A stretch of DNA of 64,000 nucleotides, from assembly GCA_964425745.1 (NCBI GenBank), contig CAYRNW010000001.1, positions 62,001 through 126,000 of the forward strand, in the 5' to 3' direction. The number at the start of each line of letters is the position of its first letter. Within the stretch, counting starts at the first letter, position 1. A program made the translations under genes and the position numbers. Of the stretch, positions 42,087-50,811 are shown piece by piece. The notes below the pieces were generated by a model. That model did no database searches. It saw only the letters and a program-made list of their open reading frames with translations, and was not told where the DNA came from. The DNA comes from CALCNS01 sp964425745. GTDB taxonomy: Bacteria > Bacillota > JAAYKD01.

Positions 42087-43022
42087 TTGTTAAAACAAGT
42101 TATAGAAATCCACGAACTCCTTGACAGCAGTTTTGCCTGTGGTGAAGGCGTTAAGGAACGCTTCCTAAAACATGGGTTAGAAGCGAAGTTTTGCACATGG
42201 CAAACAATTCAAGGAGAAAAAGGGAAGACCGATTTTATTCGCATCGTCATTCCCGGTAAAGCAGGAAAAACCCAAGGAGGGTCCGCACCGACTTTAGGAA
42301 TCATAGGTCGGTTAGGAGGAGTGGGTGCGCGTCCGGAGCGAATCGGTTTAGTCTCTGATGCCGACGGTGCAGTAACCGCTCTTTCCGTTGCTTTAAAATT
42401 GATTGATATGCAAAAAAATGGAGATTCATTAACCGGGGATGTCATCATCACAACTCACATTGCCCCACATGCTCCGACTCAGCCTCACGAACCGGTACCT
42501 TTTATGGGTTCACCGGTCAACATGGGTATCATGAACCAGCATGAAGTGGATTTGGCAATGGATGCCATATTATCGGTAGATACCACAAAAGGCAACCGAA
42601 TTATGAATCACAAGGGCTTTGCTATTACCCCTACGGTCAAAGACGGCTGGATTTTGCGAATCAGTGAAGATCTTTTGTCCATTGTAGAGTGGACTACCGG
42701 GCAACCTGCACATGTACTACCCATCACGACACAAGATATTACACCCTATGGCAATGACATTTATCATGTCAATAGCATTATGCAACCTGCCATTGCCACT
42801 TCTGCACCGCTGGTTGGAGTAGCAATCACCACTGAAACTGCGGTTCCAGGATGTGCCACCGGCGCCTCCCATGAAACCGACATCGAAGTCACTGCGCGAT
42901 TTTGTATTGAAGTAGCCAAAGCATTTAGCCAAGAGCAATGTGCCTTTTTTGATCCTCAAGAATACGAAGAAATTCTTCGTCGTTACGGCTCAATGGTACA
43001 TCTCAAAAAACTGTTTCGATAG
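42087..43022 (+). CDS. DUF1177 family protein
   Basis: This 311-residue soluble protein matches the DUF1177 pattern, with GRLGGVGARPERIGLVSDAD near residue 73, DVIITTHIAPHAPTQPHEPV near 117 and VPGCATGASHETDIEV near 254. The several conserved His, Asp and Glu residues suggest a metal-dependent hydrolase related in style to M42/M20 enzymes, but that is inference and the function is undescribed. The TTG start is supported by AAAGGGGA 6 bases upstream. It sits between yraN and a MATE pump. Confidence 0.8.
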   Translation: MLKQVIEIHELLDSSFACGEGVKERFLKHGLEAKFCTWQTIQGEKGKTDFIRIVIPGKAGKTQGGSAPTLGIIGRLGGVGARPERIGLVSDADGAVTALSVALKLIDMQKNGDSLTGDVIITTHIAPHAPTQPHEPVPFMGSPVNMGIMNQHEVDLAMDAILSVDTTKGNRIMNHKGFAITPTVKDGWILRISEDLLSIVEWTTGQPAHVLPITTQDITPYGNDIYHVNSIMQPAIATSAPLVGVAITTETAVPGCATGASHETDIEVTARFCIEVAKAFSQEQCAFFDPQEYEEILRRYGSMVHLKKLFR

Positions 43023-43117
43023 TCAAAAAATTACGATAGCAAAGAGAAGGAAGAACTGTTACGCTTATAGAAACATTCCTTCAATATGACAACATAGCAA
43101 CAGAATGGAGTTTTTTT

Positions 43118-44509
43118 ATGAGTGAACCACAGAAGAAAGATCGTTTTGATCAAGCGTTTTTACGCAAAGATTACTTAACGAAACAAGAAGCGAATAAAGA
43201 AGTCATTAAGTTGGCCGCTCCGGCATTGGCAGAGCAGATTATGATGAGTTTAATCGGTATGGCCGATATGATTATGGTCAGCCGTATAGGACCGGCTGCA
43301 ATTGCTGCTGTTGGCCTGAGCAACCAACCTATGATGTTTGCCATGGCTATTTTCATGGCTTTAAATGTGGGAACAACTGCCGTGGTTGCCCGTCACGTGG
43401 GAGCCAATGAAAGTGATGCTGCCAACGAGACTGCCCGCCAATCTTTGATTTTGGTAGGACTACTTGGCGTCATCATGGCGGCCATCATGTTCTTTAGTGC
43501 ACAATGGATACTATTGTTTATGGGCGCCGAACCCGACACTATGGCTCATGCTGTCACTTATTTTCGTATCGTTTCGGTAAGCATGATTTTTAACACCATC
43601 CAGATGAGTGTGAACTCCATGGTTCGTGGAGCAGGAGATACCAAGTCTCCCATGTCAAACAATATGACGGTCAACGTGATTAACTTGGTTGGAAACTTTC
43701 TTTTGATCAATGGTATTTGGTTTTTCCCCAAACTGGGTGTTACCGGAGCAGCGCTTGCAACCGCCTTTTCAAGGCTTGTCGGCAGCATTTTAGCTCTCAG
43801 TTTAGTCTTGATTCCCGGAAAACGAATTACAGTCAGCTTCAAAGAACGGTTCCATTTTAATTGGGATATTGCTGCGCGCGTTGCAAAAATTGGTTTCCCG
43901 GCTGCAATTGAGCAGTTTATTATGCGTGGTGGTATGATCATCTTTACCCGAACAATCTCCGGGTTGGGAACGGTTACTTATGCTGCCCATCAGGTAGCAC
44001 TAAATATTACCAGCTTATCCTTTACCACCGGTATGGGCTTTGCAATGTCGGCAACCTCATTAGTAGGAAGATCCTTAGGAGCAAAAAAGCCGGATATGGC
44101 AGAAATGTTGGCGAATTCTGCTCACAAATTGGCCATGATGGTTTCCGGAGCCGTCGCTGTAATCTTATTCTTTTTTGGTAGACAAGTGGCTTTATTGTAC
44201 TCCAATGATCTTGCAGTTATCACCCAAGCGGCCATCGCTTTAAAAATCATCGCTTTGGTTCAACCTTCCCAATCCACCCAATTTGTACTTGCCGGAGCCC
44301 TGCGTGGAGCAGGCGACACCAAATGGCCGCTATACTCCACGATTATTGGTGTTTGGGGTTTCCGTGTTTTATTGTCATACCTCTTTGTTCAAGTACTGGG
44401 CTACGGGTTGGTCGGCGCATGGGTTGCTATGGCCGTGGATCAATTTGCCCGCTCCTCGATTATTTTATATCGTTTCCGCAGTAACAAGTGGAAACATGTT
44501 CGAGTTTAG
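43118..44509 (+). CDS. MATE family multidrug efflux transporter
   Basis: The 463-residue protein has about twelve membrane segments and the two-lobe MATE layout: LAAPALAEQIMMSLIGMADM (about residue 30), VNSMVRGAGDTKSPM in the first lobe and LAGALRGAGDTKWPL in the second. The repeated RGAGDTK motifs are characteristic. MATE pumps export cationic compounds using sodium or proton gradients. A GGAG and the ATG are separated by about 10 bases of T. A terminator follows. Substrate is unknown. Confidence 0.95.
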   Translation: MSEPQKKDRFDQAFLRKDYLTKQEANKEVIKLAAPALAEQIMMSLIGMADMIMVSRIGPAAIAAVGLSNQPMMFAMAIFMALNVGTTAVVARHVGANESDAANETARQSLILVGLLGVIMAAIMFFSAQWILLFMGAEPDTMAHAVTYFRIVSVSMIFNTIQMSVNSMVRGAGDTKSPMSNNMTVNVINLVGNFLLINGIWFFPKLGVTGAALATAFSRLVGSILALSLVLIPGKRITVSFKERFHFNWDIAARVAKIGFPAAIEQFIMRGGMIIFTRTISGLGTVTYAAHQVALNITSLSFTTGMGFAMSATSLVGRSLGAKKPDMAEMLANSAHKLAMMVSGAVAVILFFFGRQVALLYSNDLAVITQAAIALKIIALVQPSQSTQFVLAGALRGAGDTKWPLYSTIIGVWGFRVLLSYLFVQVLGYGLVGAWVAMAVDQFARSSIILYRFRSNKWKHVRV

Positions 44510-44539
44510 AATTTGATTCATGGACCCTGCGTCATATTA

Positions 44540-44567
44540 GCCGGAGTTTTCTCCGGCTTTTCTCTTT
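44540..44567 (+). terminator. Terminator after the MATE gene
   Basis: GCCGGAG-TTTT-CTCCGGC followed by TTTTCTCTTT. Confidence 0.93.
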
Positions 44568-44617
44568 ATCCCAAGTAAAGGAATTTATCTTGAACATATC
44601 GAATAAATTTAAGCTAT

Positions 44618-44652
44618 GGTCTCCTTGTGGAGGTCATTATTTATCGGAGACC
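44618..44652 (+). promoter_or_regulatory. Alternative hairpins in the hflX leader
   Basis: GGTCTCC (44618-44624) can pair with GGAGACC (44646-44652), or its CTCC half can pair with the nearer GGAG in CTCCTTGTGGAG (44621-44632). The structure ends about 10 bases before the ribosome site of hflX, so it could modulate translation. A weak upstream TTGAAC is present but no convincing -10. Confidence 0.4.
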
Positions 44653-44675
44653 TTGATGGTCCAGAAAGGATCTTT

Positions 44676-45971
44676 ATGAAATTACATACCAATGAAGAAA
44701 TAAATCGTGAAAAAGCGATCTTGGTCGCATTAGAACTGCCAAAGGAAACATGGGATATTGAAGAAAGTTTAAAAGAACTAGCGGCTCTTGTTGACACAGC
44801 CGGAGGCGAAGTCTTAACGACCTTTCAGCAAAAACGACCTCATCCTGACAGTGCTTTCTATATTGGGAAAGGTAAAGCCGAGGAAGTAGGACGGTTTTGT
44901 GATGAAGTTGGAGCTGATATTTTGGTTTTTAACGACAGCTTAAGCCCTTCTCAATTAAGAAATTTAAGTGAAATGACCGAGTGCCGGGTATTGGATCGCA
45001 ATCAGCTGATTCTCGATATTTTTGCTCAGCGCGCCAACAGTGCAGAAGGCAAATTACAAGTGGAGTTGGCTCAATTAAAGTACACTTTACCCCGGTTATC
45101 GGGCATGGGGAAGAGCCTTTCCCGACTGGGTGGCGGGATTGGTACACGAGGGCCTGGTGAAAGCAAACTAGAACAAGATCGTCGTCATGTGCGAAGCCGG
45201 ATTGATTTACTAGAAAAAGAGATTGAAGAAGTTGCAAAGCGCCGACTCATCACAAAAGGATCGCGTCAACGCAGCGGTATGCCCATGGTAGCATTGGTCG
45301 GTTATACCAATGCAGGCAAAAGCAGTATTTTGAATTGGATCTGCGATGCCAACGAAGTAGCAGAGAACCAACTTTTTGCTACGTTGGATTCAGTGACTAG
45401 AGTTTTCAAATTAAGCAATAAGCGAGAAGTGCTACTGACCGATACGGTTGGATTTATTCACAAACTTCCGCATCAATTAGTGGCAGCTTTTCGCTCTACT
45501 TTGGACGAACTCAAAGATGCTGAGTTATTGTTACATATCGTAGATATCAGTGATGCGAACTACGAAGAACAAATCCAAACAACGATGAGCTTACTTGAAG
45601 AATTAGAAGTGCAACAACCCATCATACGGGTCTTTAATAAAATCGATGCACTTCCAACACTCGGTGTATTGCAACGAGCCATGTCTACCTGCGAGAATGC
45701 GGTTGCTGTCTCAGTAGTTGAGAACCAAGGAAAAGATGCTCTTTTACAGGCAATCCAAGAGCATTTCGCTCAAGAGCGTATGGTGTATCGCTTATTGATT
45801 CCCTATGACAAGGGAGAACTTTTAAAACTTGTATATCAGCAAGCCACAATTCTGGAACGCTCTGAAGAAGAAACCGGGGTCAGTTTCCTGCTAGAAAGCA
45901 AGAGCGATCTCAAAGAACGTTTACAGTCAAAACTTGGCTTCACTAGTGAGGAAAAGAATGAATCAAATTAA
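44676..45971 (+). CDS. hflX: GTPase HflX
   Basis: HflX is a ribosome-splitting GTPase that rescues stalled or drug-arrested ribosomes. The 431-residue protein has an N-terminal HflX domain (YIGKGKAEEV, about residue 63), the glycine-rich GGGIGTRGPGESKLEQDRR linker (about 150) and GTPase motifs VGYTNAGKSSILN (about 208), LTDTVGFI (about 254) and NKID (about 322). The ATG follows AAAGGA; an earlier in-frame TTG region falls in the leader. Its end overlaps the next gene by 14 bases. Confidence 0.96.
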   Translation: MKLHTNEEINREKAILVALELPKETWDIEESLKELAALVDTAGGEVLTTFQQKRPHPDSAFYIGKGKAEEVGRFCDEVGADILVFNDSLSPSQLRNLSEMTECRVLDRNQLILDIFAQRANSAEGKLQVELAQLKYTLPRLSGMGKSLSRLGGGIGTRGPGESKLEQDRRHVRSRIDLLEKEIEEVAKRRLITKGSRQRSGMPMVALVGYTNAGKSSILNWICDANEVAENQLFATLDSVTRVFKLSNKREVLLTDTVGFIHKLPHQLVAAFRSTLDELKDAELLLHIVDISDANYEEQIQTTMSLLEELEVQQPIIRVFNKIDALPTLGVLQRAMSTCENAVAVSVVENQGKDALLQAIQEHFAQERMVYRLLIPYDKGELLKLVYQQATILERSEEETGVSFLLESKSDLKERLQSKLGFTSEEKNESN

Positions 45972-47196
45972 ACAATGGATTACAGAAGGTGAATATGAAT
46001 TACTGCCAATTTTTGCCGATTTAGATCAAATTGCTTTGACAAATCAGCGTAAAGTTTTAGCAGCCTTTCGTCAGCTTGAGGTTTCCGATTATCATTTGCA
46101 GCCTGCTACGGGGTATGGCTATGGCAACATTGGTCGTGAAACCTTAGATAAACTTTATGCAAAAGTTTTCCATACCGAAGCCGCCTTGGTCAGAGGTCAA
46201 TTTGTATCGGGGACCCACGCCATTGGGACAGCACTATTCGCCGCCCTTCGTCCGGGAGATCGTTTGTTATCTGTAACAGGACTTCCGTATGACACCATGC
46301 GACAAGTAATCGGTATAACCGGTGATGCCCCCGGAAGCCTGAAAGACTATGCAATTGAGTATCGGCAAGTTGATTTGTTGGAGAGTGGTCAGATCGACGA
46401 AGCCGCTTTACGATCCGCTTTGAAAACCCCGGTTAAAGCCGTATTGATTCAACGTTCGCGTGGTTATGAGTGGCGAAGCGCGCTTAGTATTCCCGAAATC
46501 AAACGCGCCATTGAGATCATTCGAGAAGAACAAGCAGAGACGGTTGTCATCGTCGATAATTGCTATGGTGAGTTTACCGAAAGTTTAGAACCCACCGATG
46601 TTGGAGCTGACCTTATGGCGGGCTCCCTCATCAAGAATCCGGGAGGTGGCATCGCACCCGGAGGCGGGTATCTCGTGGGGAAAACACAGCTCATTGAAGC
46701 CGCGGCTTCCCGTTTTGCCATGCCAGGTATAGGCCTAGAAATGGGTTCTTGCTTTGGCGACAGTCAGCGTCTTATGTATCAAGGATTCTTCTTGGCACCC
46801 CATACGGTGGTTCAATCTTTAAAAGGCATGCATTTATTGGCCTATGTTATGGAGAAACTTGGATTTATTCTTTCTCCCCATTGGTCGGTGAGGCGTAATG
46901 ATATCATTCAAGCCATCCGTTTTCCCGAAAGCACGGCTTTAATCGAGTTTTGCCGTGCCATTCAACGTGTTTCCCCGGTGGACTCCCATGTAATCTTAGA
47001 ACCTTGGGATATGCCCGGCTATGCGCATCCGGTAATTATGGCAGCAGGAGCCTTTATTCAAGGATCCTCGATTGAGTTAAGTGCAGATGCCCCCATGAGA
47101 GAACCTTATACCGTATATGTTCAAGGCGGTCTGACCTTAGAACACATCAAAATCGCAATTGAAGAAATTGCTGAAACTTTATGGAAGCATTTGTAA
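45958..47196 (+). CDS. YnbB-like PLP-dependent methionine gamma-lyase family protein
   Basis: The 412-residue protein is a PLP enzyme of the aluminium-resistance/YnbB family, related to cystathionine/methionine gamma-lyases. The PLP lysine is in AGSLIKNPGGGIAPGGGYL (about residue 222), preceded by VDNCYGEF (about 198) with the PLP-contacting Asp, and the N-terminal FVSGTHAI block. hflX-ynbB pairs are common in Bacillota. The start ATG lies inside the end of hflX after GTGAGG. The physiological substrate is uncertain. Confidence 0.93.
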   Translation: MNQIKQWITEGEYELLPIFADLDQIALTNQRKVLAAFRQLEVSDYHLQPATGYGYGNIGRETLDKLYAKVFHTEAALVRGQFVSGTHAIGTALFAALRPGDRLLSVTGLPYDTMRQVIGITGDAPGSLKDYAIEYRQVDLLESGQIDEAALRSALKTPVKAVLIQRSRGYEWRSALSIPEIKRAIEIIREEQAETVVIVDNCYGEFTESLEPTDVGADLMAGSLIKNPGGGIAPGGGYLVGKTQLIEAAASRFAMPGIGLEMGSCFGDSQRLMYQGFFLAPHTVVQSLKGMHLLAYVMEKLGFILSPHWSVRRNDIIQAIRFPESTALIEFCRAIQRVSPVDSHVILEPWDMPGYAHPVIMAAGAFIQGSSIELSADAPMREPYTVYVQGGLTLEHIKIAIEEIAETLWKHL

Positions 47197-47280
47197 AGAA
47201 ATTGATACATACTCGAAATAAAACTAGGCAGGAATCAAGCTTGAAGGTAGGGAAATTTAGAACAAAAGGAGGTCGGGGAA

Positions 47281-47562
47281 ATGAGTCCAATATCAAACCA
47301 AACCATGCGCTTTCGAGGGATGGATACCGAGGAGAAGAGTATTCACAGCATCTTGGCAGAGGTCAACGCTGCTCTTACAGAGAAAAACTATAATCCCATT
47401 GACCAAATTGTCGGCTATATTTTGTCGGGTGATCCCGCCTATATCACGAGTCACAAGGGTGCACGTAATCTGATCCGAACCGTAAATCGCGATGAAGTTC
47501 TGGAAGAATTAGTGCGTTTCTATTTGAAAAACAAACCATTAGAAGAACCCAAGGGGCAGTAG
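47281..47562 (+). CDS. ireB: IreB family regulatory phosphoprotein
   Basis: The 93-residue DUF965 protein matches IreB: TMRFRGMDTEEKSIHSILAE near the N terminus, then NPIDQIVGYILSGDPAYITS. In Enterococcus faecalis IreB is a substrate of the PASTA kinase IreK and affects cephalosporin resistance; a Thr is present at residue 8 of this homologue. AAAGGAGG precedes the ATG. It is followed directly by ruvX. Confidence 0.94.
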   Translation: MSPISNQTMRFRGMDTEEKSIHSILAEVNAALTEKNYNPIDQIVGYILSGDPAYITSHKGARNLIRTVNRDEVLEELVRFYLKNKPLEEPKGQ

Positions 47563-48018
47563 ATGATTTCTGAAACACGCACCATGGGCCTAGATGTAGG
47601 AAGTCACACCATTGGTGTGGCTGTTTCTGATTTGCTGGGTTTCACAGCACAAGGTGTGGAAGTGATACGCAGAACCAGTGAAAAAGCCGATTTTGAACGT
47701 TTATCTGCCTTAGTCAATCAATTTTCTGTTTCTCAGTTCGTGGTGGGTCTTCCTAAAAATATGAATAACAGCATTGGACCGCAAGGTGAATACAGTCTCG
47801 AATTTGCCAAAAAACTGGAGGAGATTTTTCATCTTCCTGTTTTGCTTTGGGATGAACGCTTGACAACTCGTAGTGCAGAGCAGTTTCTAATTTCAGCGAA
47901 TGTACAGCGAAAAAAACGAAGACAAGTGATCGATAAGCTGGCTGCCAGTCTTATTTTACAAAGTTATCTTGACTCGCTTTCAAAGGAATCTGAGAATGAT
48001 TTCGTTGACTTCAGCTGA
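47563..48018 (+). CDS. ruvX: Holliday junction resolvase-like RuvX (YqgF)
   Basis: RuvX/YqgF is an RNase H-fold nuclease involved in 16S rRNA 3' processing or Holliday junction resolution. The 151-residue protein has MGLDVGSHTIGVAVSD (first catalytic Asp, about residue 10), VVGLPKNMN (about 60), and DERLTTRSAEQFL (about 104). The ATG begins immediately after the ireB stop. Its 3' end carries the -35 box of the DUF1292 promoter. Confidence 0.94.
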   Translation: MISETRTMGLDVGSHTIGVAVSDLLGFTAQGVEVIRRTSEKADFERLSALVNQFSVSQFVVGLPKNMNNSIGPQGEYSLEFAKKLEEIFHLPVLLWDERLTTRSAEQFLISANVQRKKRRQVIDKLAASLILQSYLDSLSKESENDFVDFS

Positions 48019-48033
48019 AGTTTATGTTACAAT
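48005..48033 (+). promoter_or_regulatory. Extended -10 promoter of the DUF1292 gene
   Basis: TTGACT (48005-48010) inside the end of ruvX, 17 bases, TACAAT (48028-48033) preceded by TG at the extended position. Confidence 0.8.
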
Positions 48034-48116
48034 ATTTTGAGTCAGTCTGAACTAGGTTTTATGCATAGAAGCTACTGATGAAATAGAGAATTTAAAACGA
48101 AAGGTGCTGTATAAAA

Positions 48117-48476
48117 ATGTCTGAGAAAGATGTAAAAGCTCCCTGCGCCGACTGTGGACATGATCATGACCATAATCACAACCACGAAGAAATGGACATG
48201 GAAGTTGTAACATTAGTGGATGACGAAGGCGTTGAACATGAATTTGAATTGGTAGAAATTTTAGAGATCGATGAAATGGAATATGCTGTTCTCTTCCCCT
48301 TAGAAGGTGATGAAGAAGACGAAGCTGTCATTTTAAGAATCGAAACCGATGAAAATGACGAAGATGTCTTGGTTGATATCACTGATGAAGATGAATGGAA
48401 CAAAGTTGTCGCCGCCTGGGAAGAACTGGTAGCCGCAGAGGACGACGAAGACGAAGACGAAGACGAGGACGAATAA
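48117..48476 (+). CDS. DUF1292 protein with Cys/His-rich N terminus and acidic tail
   Basis: The 119-residue protein has a DUF1292 core (VTLVDDEGVEHEFELVEILE, about residue 31, through ETDENDEDVLVDITDEDEW). Before it lies a CADCGHDHDHNHNHEE segment (residues 10-25), a likely metal-binding stretch not typical of the core domain. The last 15 residues are nearly all Asp and Glu. Its location between ruvX and mltG is the usual one for DUF1292 (YrzB). It has its own promoter and terminator. Function is unknown; metal binding is inference from composition. Confidence 0.88.
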   Translation: MSEKDVKAPCADCGHDHDHNHNHEEMDMEVVTLVDDEGVEHEFELVEILEIDEMEYAVLFPLEGDEEDEAVILRIETDENDEDVLVDITDEDEWNKVVAAWEELVAAEDDEDEDEDEDE

Positions 48477-48493
48477 ATCGTATCTGTCTCTTG

Positions 48494-48530
48494 AGTCCGA
48501 TTTGTAATACAAATCGGACTTTTCTTTTTA
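48494..48530 (+). terminator. Terminator after the DUF1292 gene
   Basis: AGTCCGATTTGT pairs with ACAAATCGGACT across a 3-base loop, followed by TTTTCTTTTT. Confidence 0.95.
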
Positions 48531-48547
48531 GAAAGGGTGTAGTCTTC

Positions 48548-49528
48548 ATGAATTGCCGTAGAAGCGCTTTATTTGGATTTGTTTTTTTGATTCTATCTCT
48601 GGCACTTTTCATCGTATGGCAGTTGCAACCCACCGGTCAACAGGATGCCATTATTCAAATTGAAACCGGAGCAGATTTCTCGGAAATTGGTAACCAGCTT
48701 GAGGAAGAAGGATGGATTCGTTCTTCTCTGATGTGGCAATTAGCCGGGGTTTTAACAAGGAAAAGCAATACCTATTTTGCCGGAACCTATCAGTTCACTA
48801 CAGGGATGGGCCTACTTTCCATTCTCGATGATATTCATCAAGGCAATCAGTATATGGAGCAGATCCGCCTGACCATACCAGAAGGGTCAACAATCGAGCA
48901 AATTGCCTCCTATGTTGAAAACACCGGATTGATGAGTGCTGAAGATTTCTTAAAAGTGGTTAAATCGATTCCTCGTGAGGGAGCATCTAGTCAAGTACTG
49001 TATCCTCTGGAAGGCTATTTGTTCCCCGAAACATATTTCTTACACACCGGTATGAGCACTGAAGAAATCATTGAAATGTTGCAGAATCAATTTGAGCGTG
49101 TTCTTGCTGACATCGAAATTCCTGAGGATTTTGCATACAGTCAAGAAGAGTTGATTATCTTGGCTTCTATTGTAGAGAAAGAATCCCAAGATCCTGATGA
49201 AATCGCCTTAGTAGCAGGTGTATTTCTAAATCGCTTAGAAATCGAAATGGCCCTTCAATCATGTGCAACGGTCAATTATATCTTAAAACAAGATAAGTTG
49301 ATTCTGAGCGAAGAAGATATTACTGTTGATTCCCCCTTTAATACCTATATGTACAATGGTTTGCCCCCCGGACCGGTAGGGAACCCTGGTAAGGCTGCGA
49401 TTGAAGCGGTTCTTCATCCGGAAAAAAGCGAGTACTATTACTTTGTTGCCGGACCTGACGGCACCCATCATTTTAGCGAAACCTATGAAGAACATGTCTG
49501 GTGGTCACAAAAACTCTGGGGAGATTAA
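48548..49528 (+). CDS. mltG: Endolytic transglycosylase MltG (YceG)
   Basis: MltG cleaves nascent peptidoglycan strands at the membrane and limits glycan length. The 326-residue protein has one N-terminal span (about 7-24), a LysM-like part with TIPEGSTIEQIASYV (about residue 114), LEGYLFPETYFL (about 157) and ILASIVEKESQDPDE (about 214) with the catalytic Glu. YNGLPPGPVGNPGKAAIEA follows. The ATG follows AGAAAGGG; an upstream in-frame extension runs through the DUF1292 gene and is rejected. Confidence 0.95.
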   Translation: MNCRRSALFGFVFLILSLALFIVWQLQPTGQQDAIIQIETGADFSEIGNQLEEEGWIRSSLMWQLAGVLTRKSNTYFAGTYQFTTGMGLLSILDDIHQGNQYMEQIRLTIPEGSTIEQIASYVENTGLMSAEDFLKVVKSIPREGASSQVLYPLEGYLFPETYFLHTGMSTEEIIEMLQNQFERVLADIEIPEDFAYSQEELIILASIVEKESQDPDEIALVAGVFLNRLEIEMALQSCATVNYILKQDKLILSEEDITVDSPFNTYMYNGLPPGPVGNPGKAAIEAVLHPEKSEYYYFVAGPDGTHHFSETYEEHVWWSQKLWGD

Positions 49529-49547
49529 ATTATAAATGGAGAATATA

Positions 49548-50762
49548 ATGAACAAACCTGAACTTTTGGCACCTGCGGGTGATTTAGAGAAAATGAAAAC
49601 TGCTTTGCTTTACGGAGCTGATGCAGTCTATTGTGCCGGAATGCGATACGGACTCAGAGAACGAGCGACCAACTTCACAGAATCGGAACTTAAAGAAGGT
49701 ATCGATTTTGCCCATTCTTTGGGAAAGAAAGTCTATATTACCGTCAATGCTATGCCCCATAACCGTGATTTAGTGGAGCTTCCGGATTATCTTAAAAGAC
49801 TGCAAGCATTGAAAGCAGACGCTCTGATTATTTCAGATCCTGGTGTTTTGATGTTAGCCAAAACCCATGCCCCTGACCTTGATTATCATCTTAGTACACA
49901 AGCCAATACGGTCAATGTCGCTTCCGCGAAATTCTGGCAGCAACAAGGGATATCCCGTTTGATTTTAGCTCGGGAGTTGAGTTTTGACGAAATCAAAGAA
50001 TTTCGTGAGCATTGCCAAGCAGAACTGGAGTGCTTTGTGCACGGTGCTATGTGCATGGCGTACTCGGGGCGATGTCTAATTTCCAACTTCTTAACCGGAC
50101 GGGATGCAAATGCAGGGGACTGTGCACAAGCCTGCCGATGGAAATATGCAGTAATGGAGCAAAACCGCGAGAACGAATATTTTCCGGTTGAGGAAACCGA
50201 AGAGGGAACTGCTATTTTTTACTCGAAAGATCTTTGTATGATCGAACATCTCCCATTGTTGATGCAAAGTGGGATCGATGGCTTAAAAATTGAAGGTCGA
50301 ATGAAAAGCCTTCATTATGTAGCGACCGTGACTGGAGTGTATCGCCAAGCGATTGATCGTTATCTGAAAGATCCAAATACATATCAGTATGACCCGCAAT
50401 GGATGATCGAGATTCAAAAGGCTGGAACACGTGAATTCACAACCGGATTCTATTTTGGAAAACCGGGAGCAGAGGCTCAAAATTATTCCGGGCTTTCTGT
50501 GGATCGGAGCATTGATTTCGTGGGAATTGTTCGCGAGTCCAGAGCCGATGGAATTTGGATCGAACAGCGTAACAATTTTAAAATTGGTGATTCTTTAGAG
50601 ATTCTGACCCCTACTATGGATTGTATTCTGCATAAGGTGGAATCAATGCAAAACCGAGACGGACAAGATATCGTGGTCGCCCCCCACGCACAAATGAGTG
50701 TATTTCTACCAATCAAAGAAACTATACCGGTTCAAAGCTTAGTGCGGCGAATTAAAGAATAA
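49548..50762 (+). CDS. Peptidase U32 family protein (TrhP-like)
   Basis: The 404-residue protein has the U32 start PELLAPAGDLEKMKTALLYG and the signature region CFVHGAMCMAYSGRCLISNF (about residue 164) with additional cysteines in GDCAQACRW. U32 proteins next to mltG in Bacillota include TrhP, which makes 5-hydroxyuridine in tRNA anticodons; the cysteines may hold an iron-sulfur cluster. Bacillus has two such genes in tandem, while here there is one. The ATG at 49548 has GGAG 6 bases upstream; an in-frame ATG four codons earlier overlaps that site. Confidence 0.92.
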   Translation: MNKPELLAPAGDLEKMKTALLYGADAVYCAGMRYGLRERATNFTESELKEGIDFAHSLGKKVYITVNAMPHNRDLVELPDYLKRLQALKADALIISDPGVLMLAKTHAPDLDYHLSTQANTVNVASAKFWQQQGISRLILARELSFDEIKEFREHCQAELECFVHGAMCMAYSGRCLISNFLTGRDANAGDCAQACRWKYAVMEQNRENEYFPVEETEEGTAIFYSKDLCMIEHLPLLMQSGIDGLKIEGRMKSLHYVATVTGVYRQAIDRYLKDPNTYQYDPQWMIEIQKAGTREFTTGFYFGKPGAEAQNYSGLSVDRSIDFVGIVRESRADGIWIEQRNNFKIGDSLEILTPTMDCILHKVESMQNRDGQDIVVAPHAQMSVFLPIKETIPVQSLVRRIKE

Positions 50763-50804
50763 AAAAACCCCCGACGGATCCAAAAAAGATCAGTCGGGGG
50801 TTTT
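50761..50804. terminator. Bidirectional terminator between convergent genes
   Basis: CCCCCGAC (50768-50775) pairs with GTCGGGGG (50793-50800), with A7 on one side and TTTT on the other. It lies between the U32 gene (plus) and the ABC permease gene (minus, ending at 50812), so it can stop transcription from both. Confidence 0.9.
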
Positions 50805-50811
50805 GGCATGT

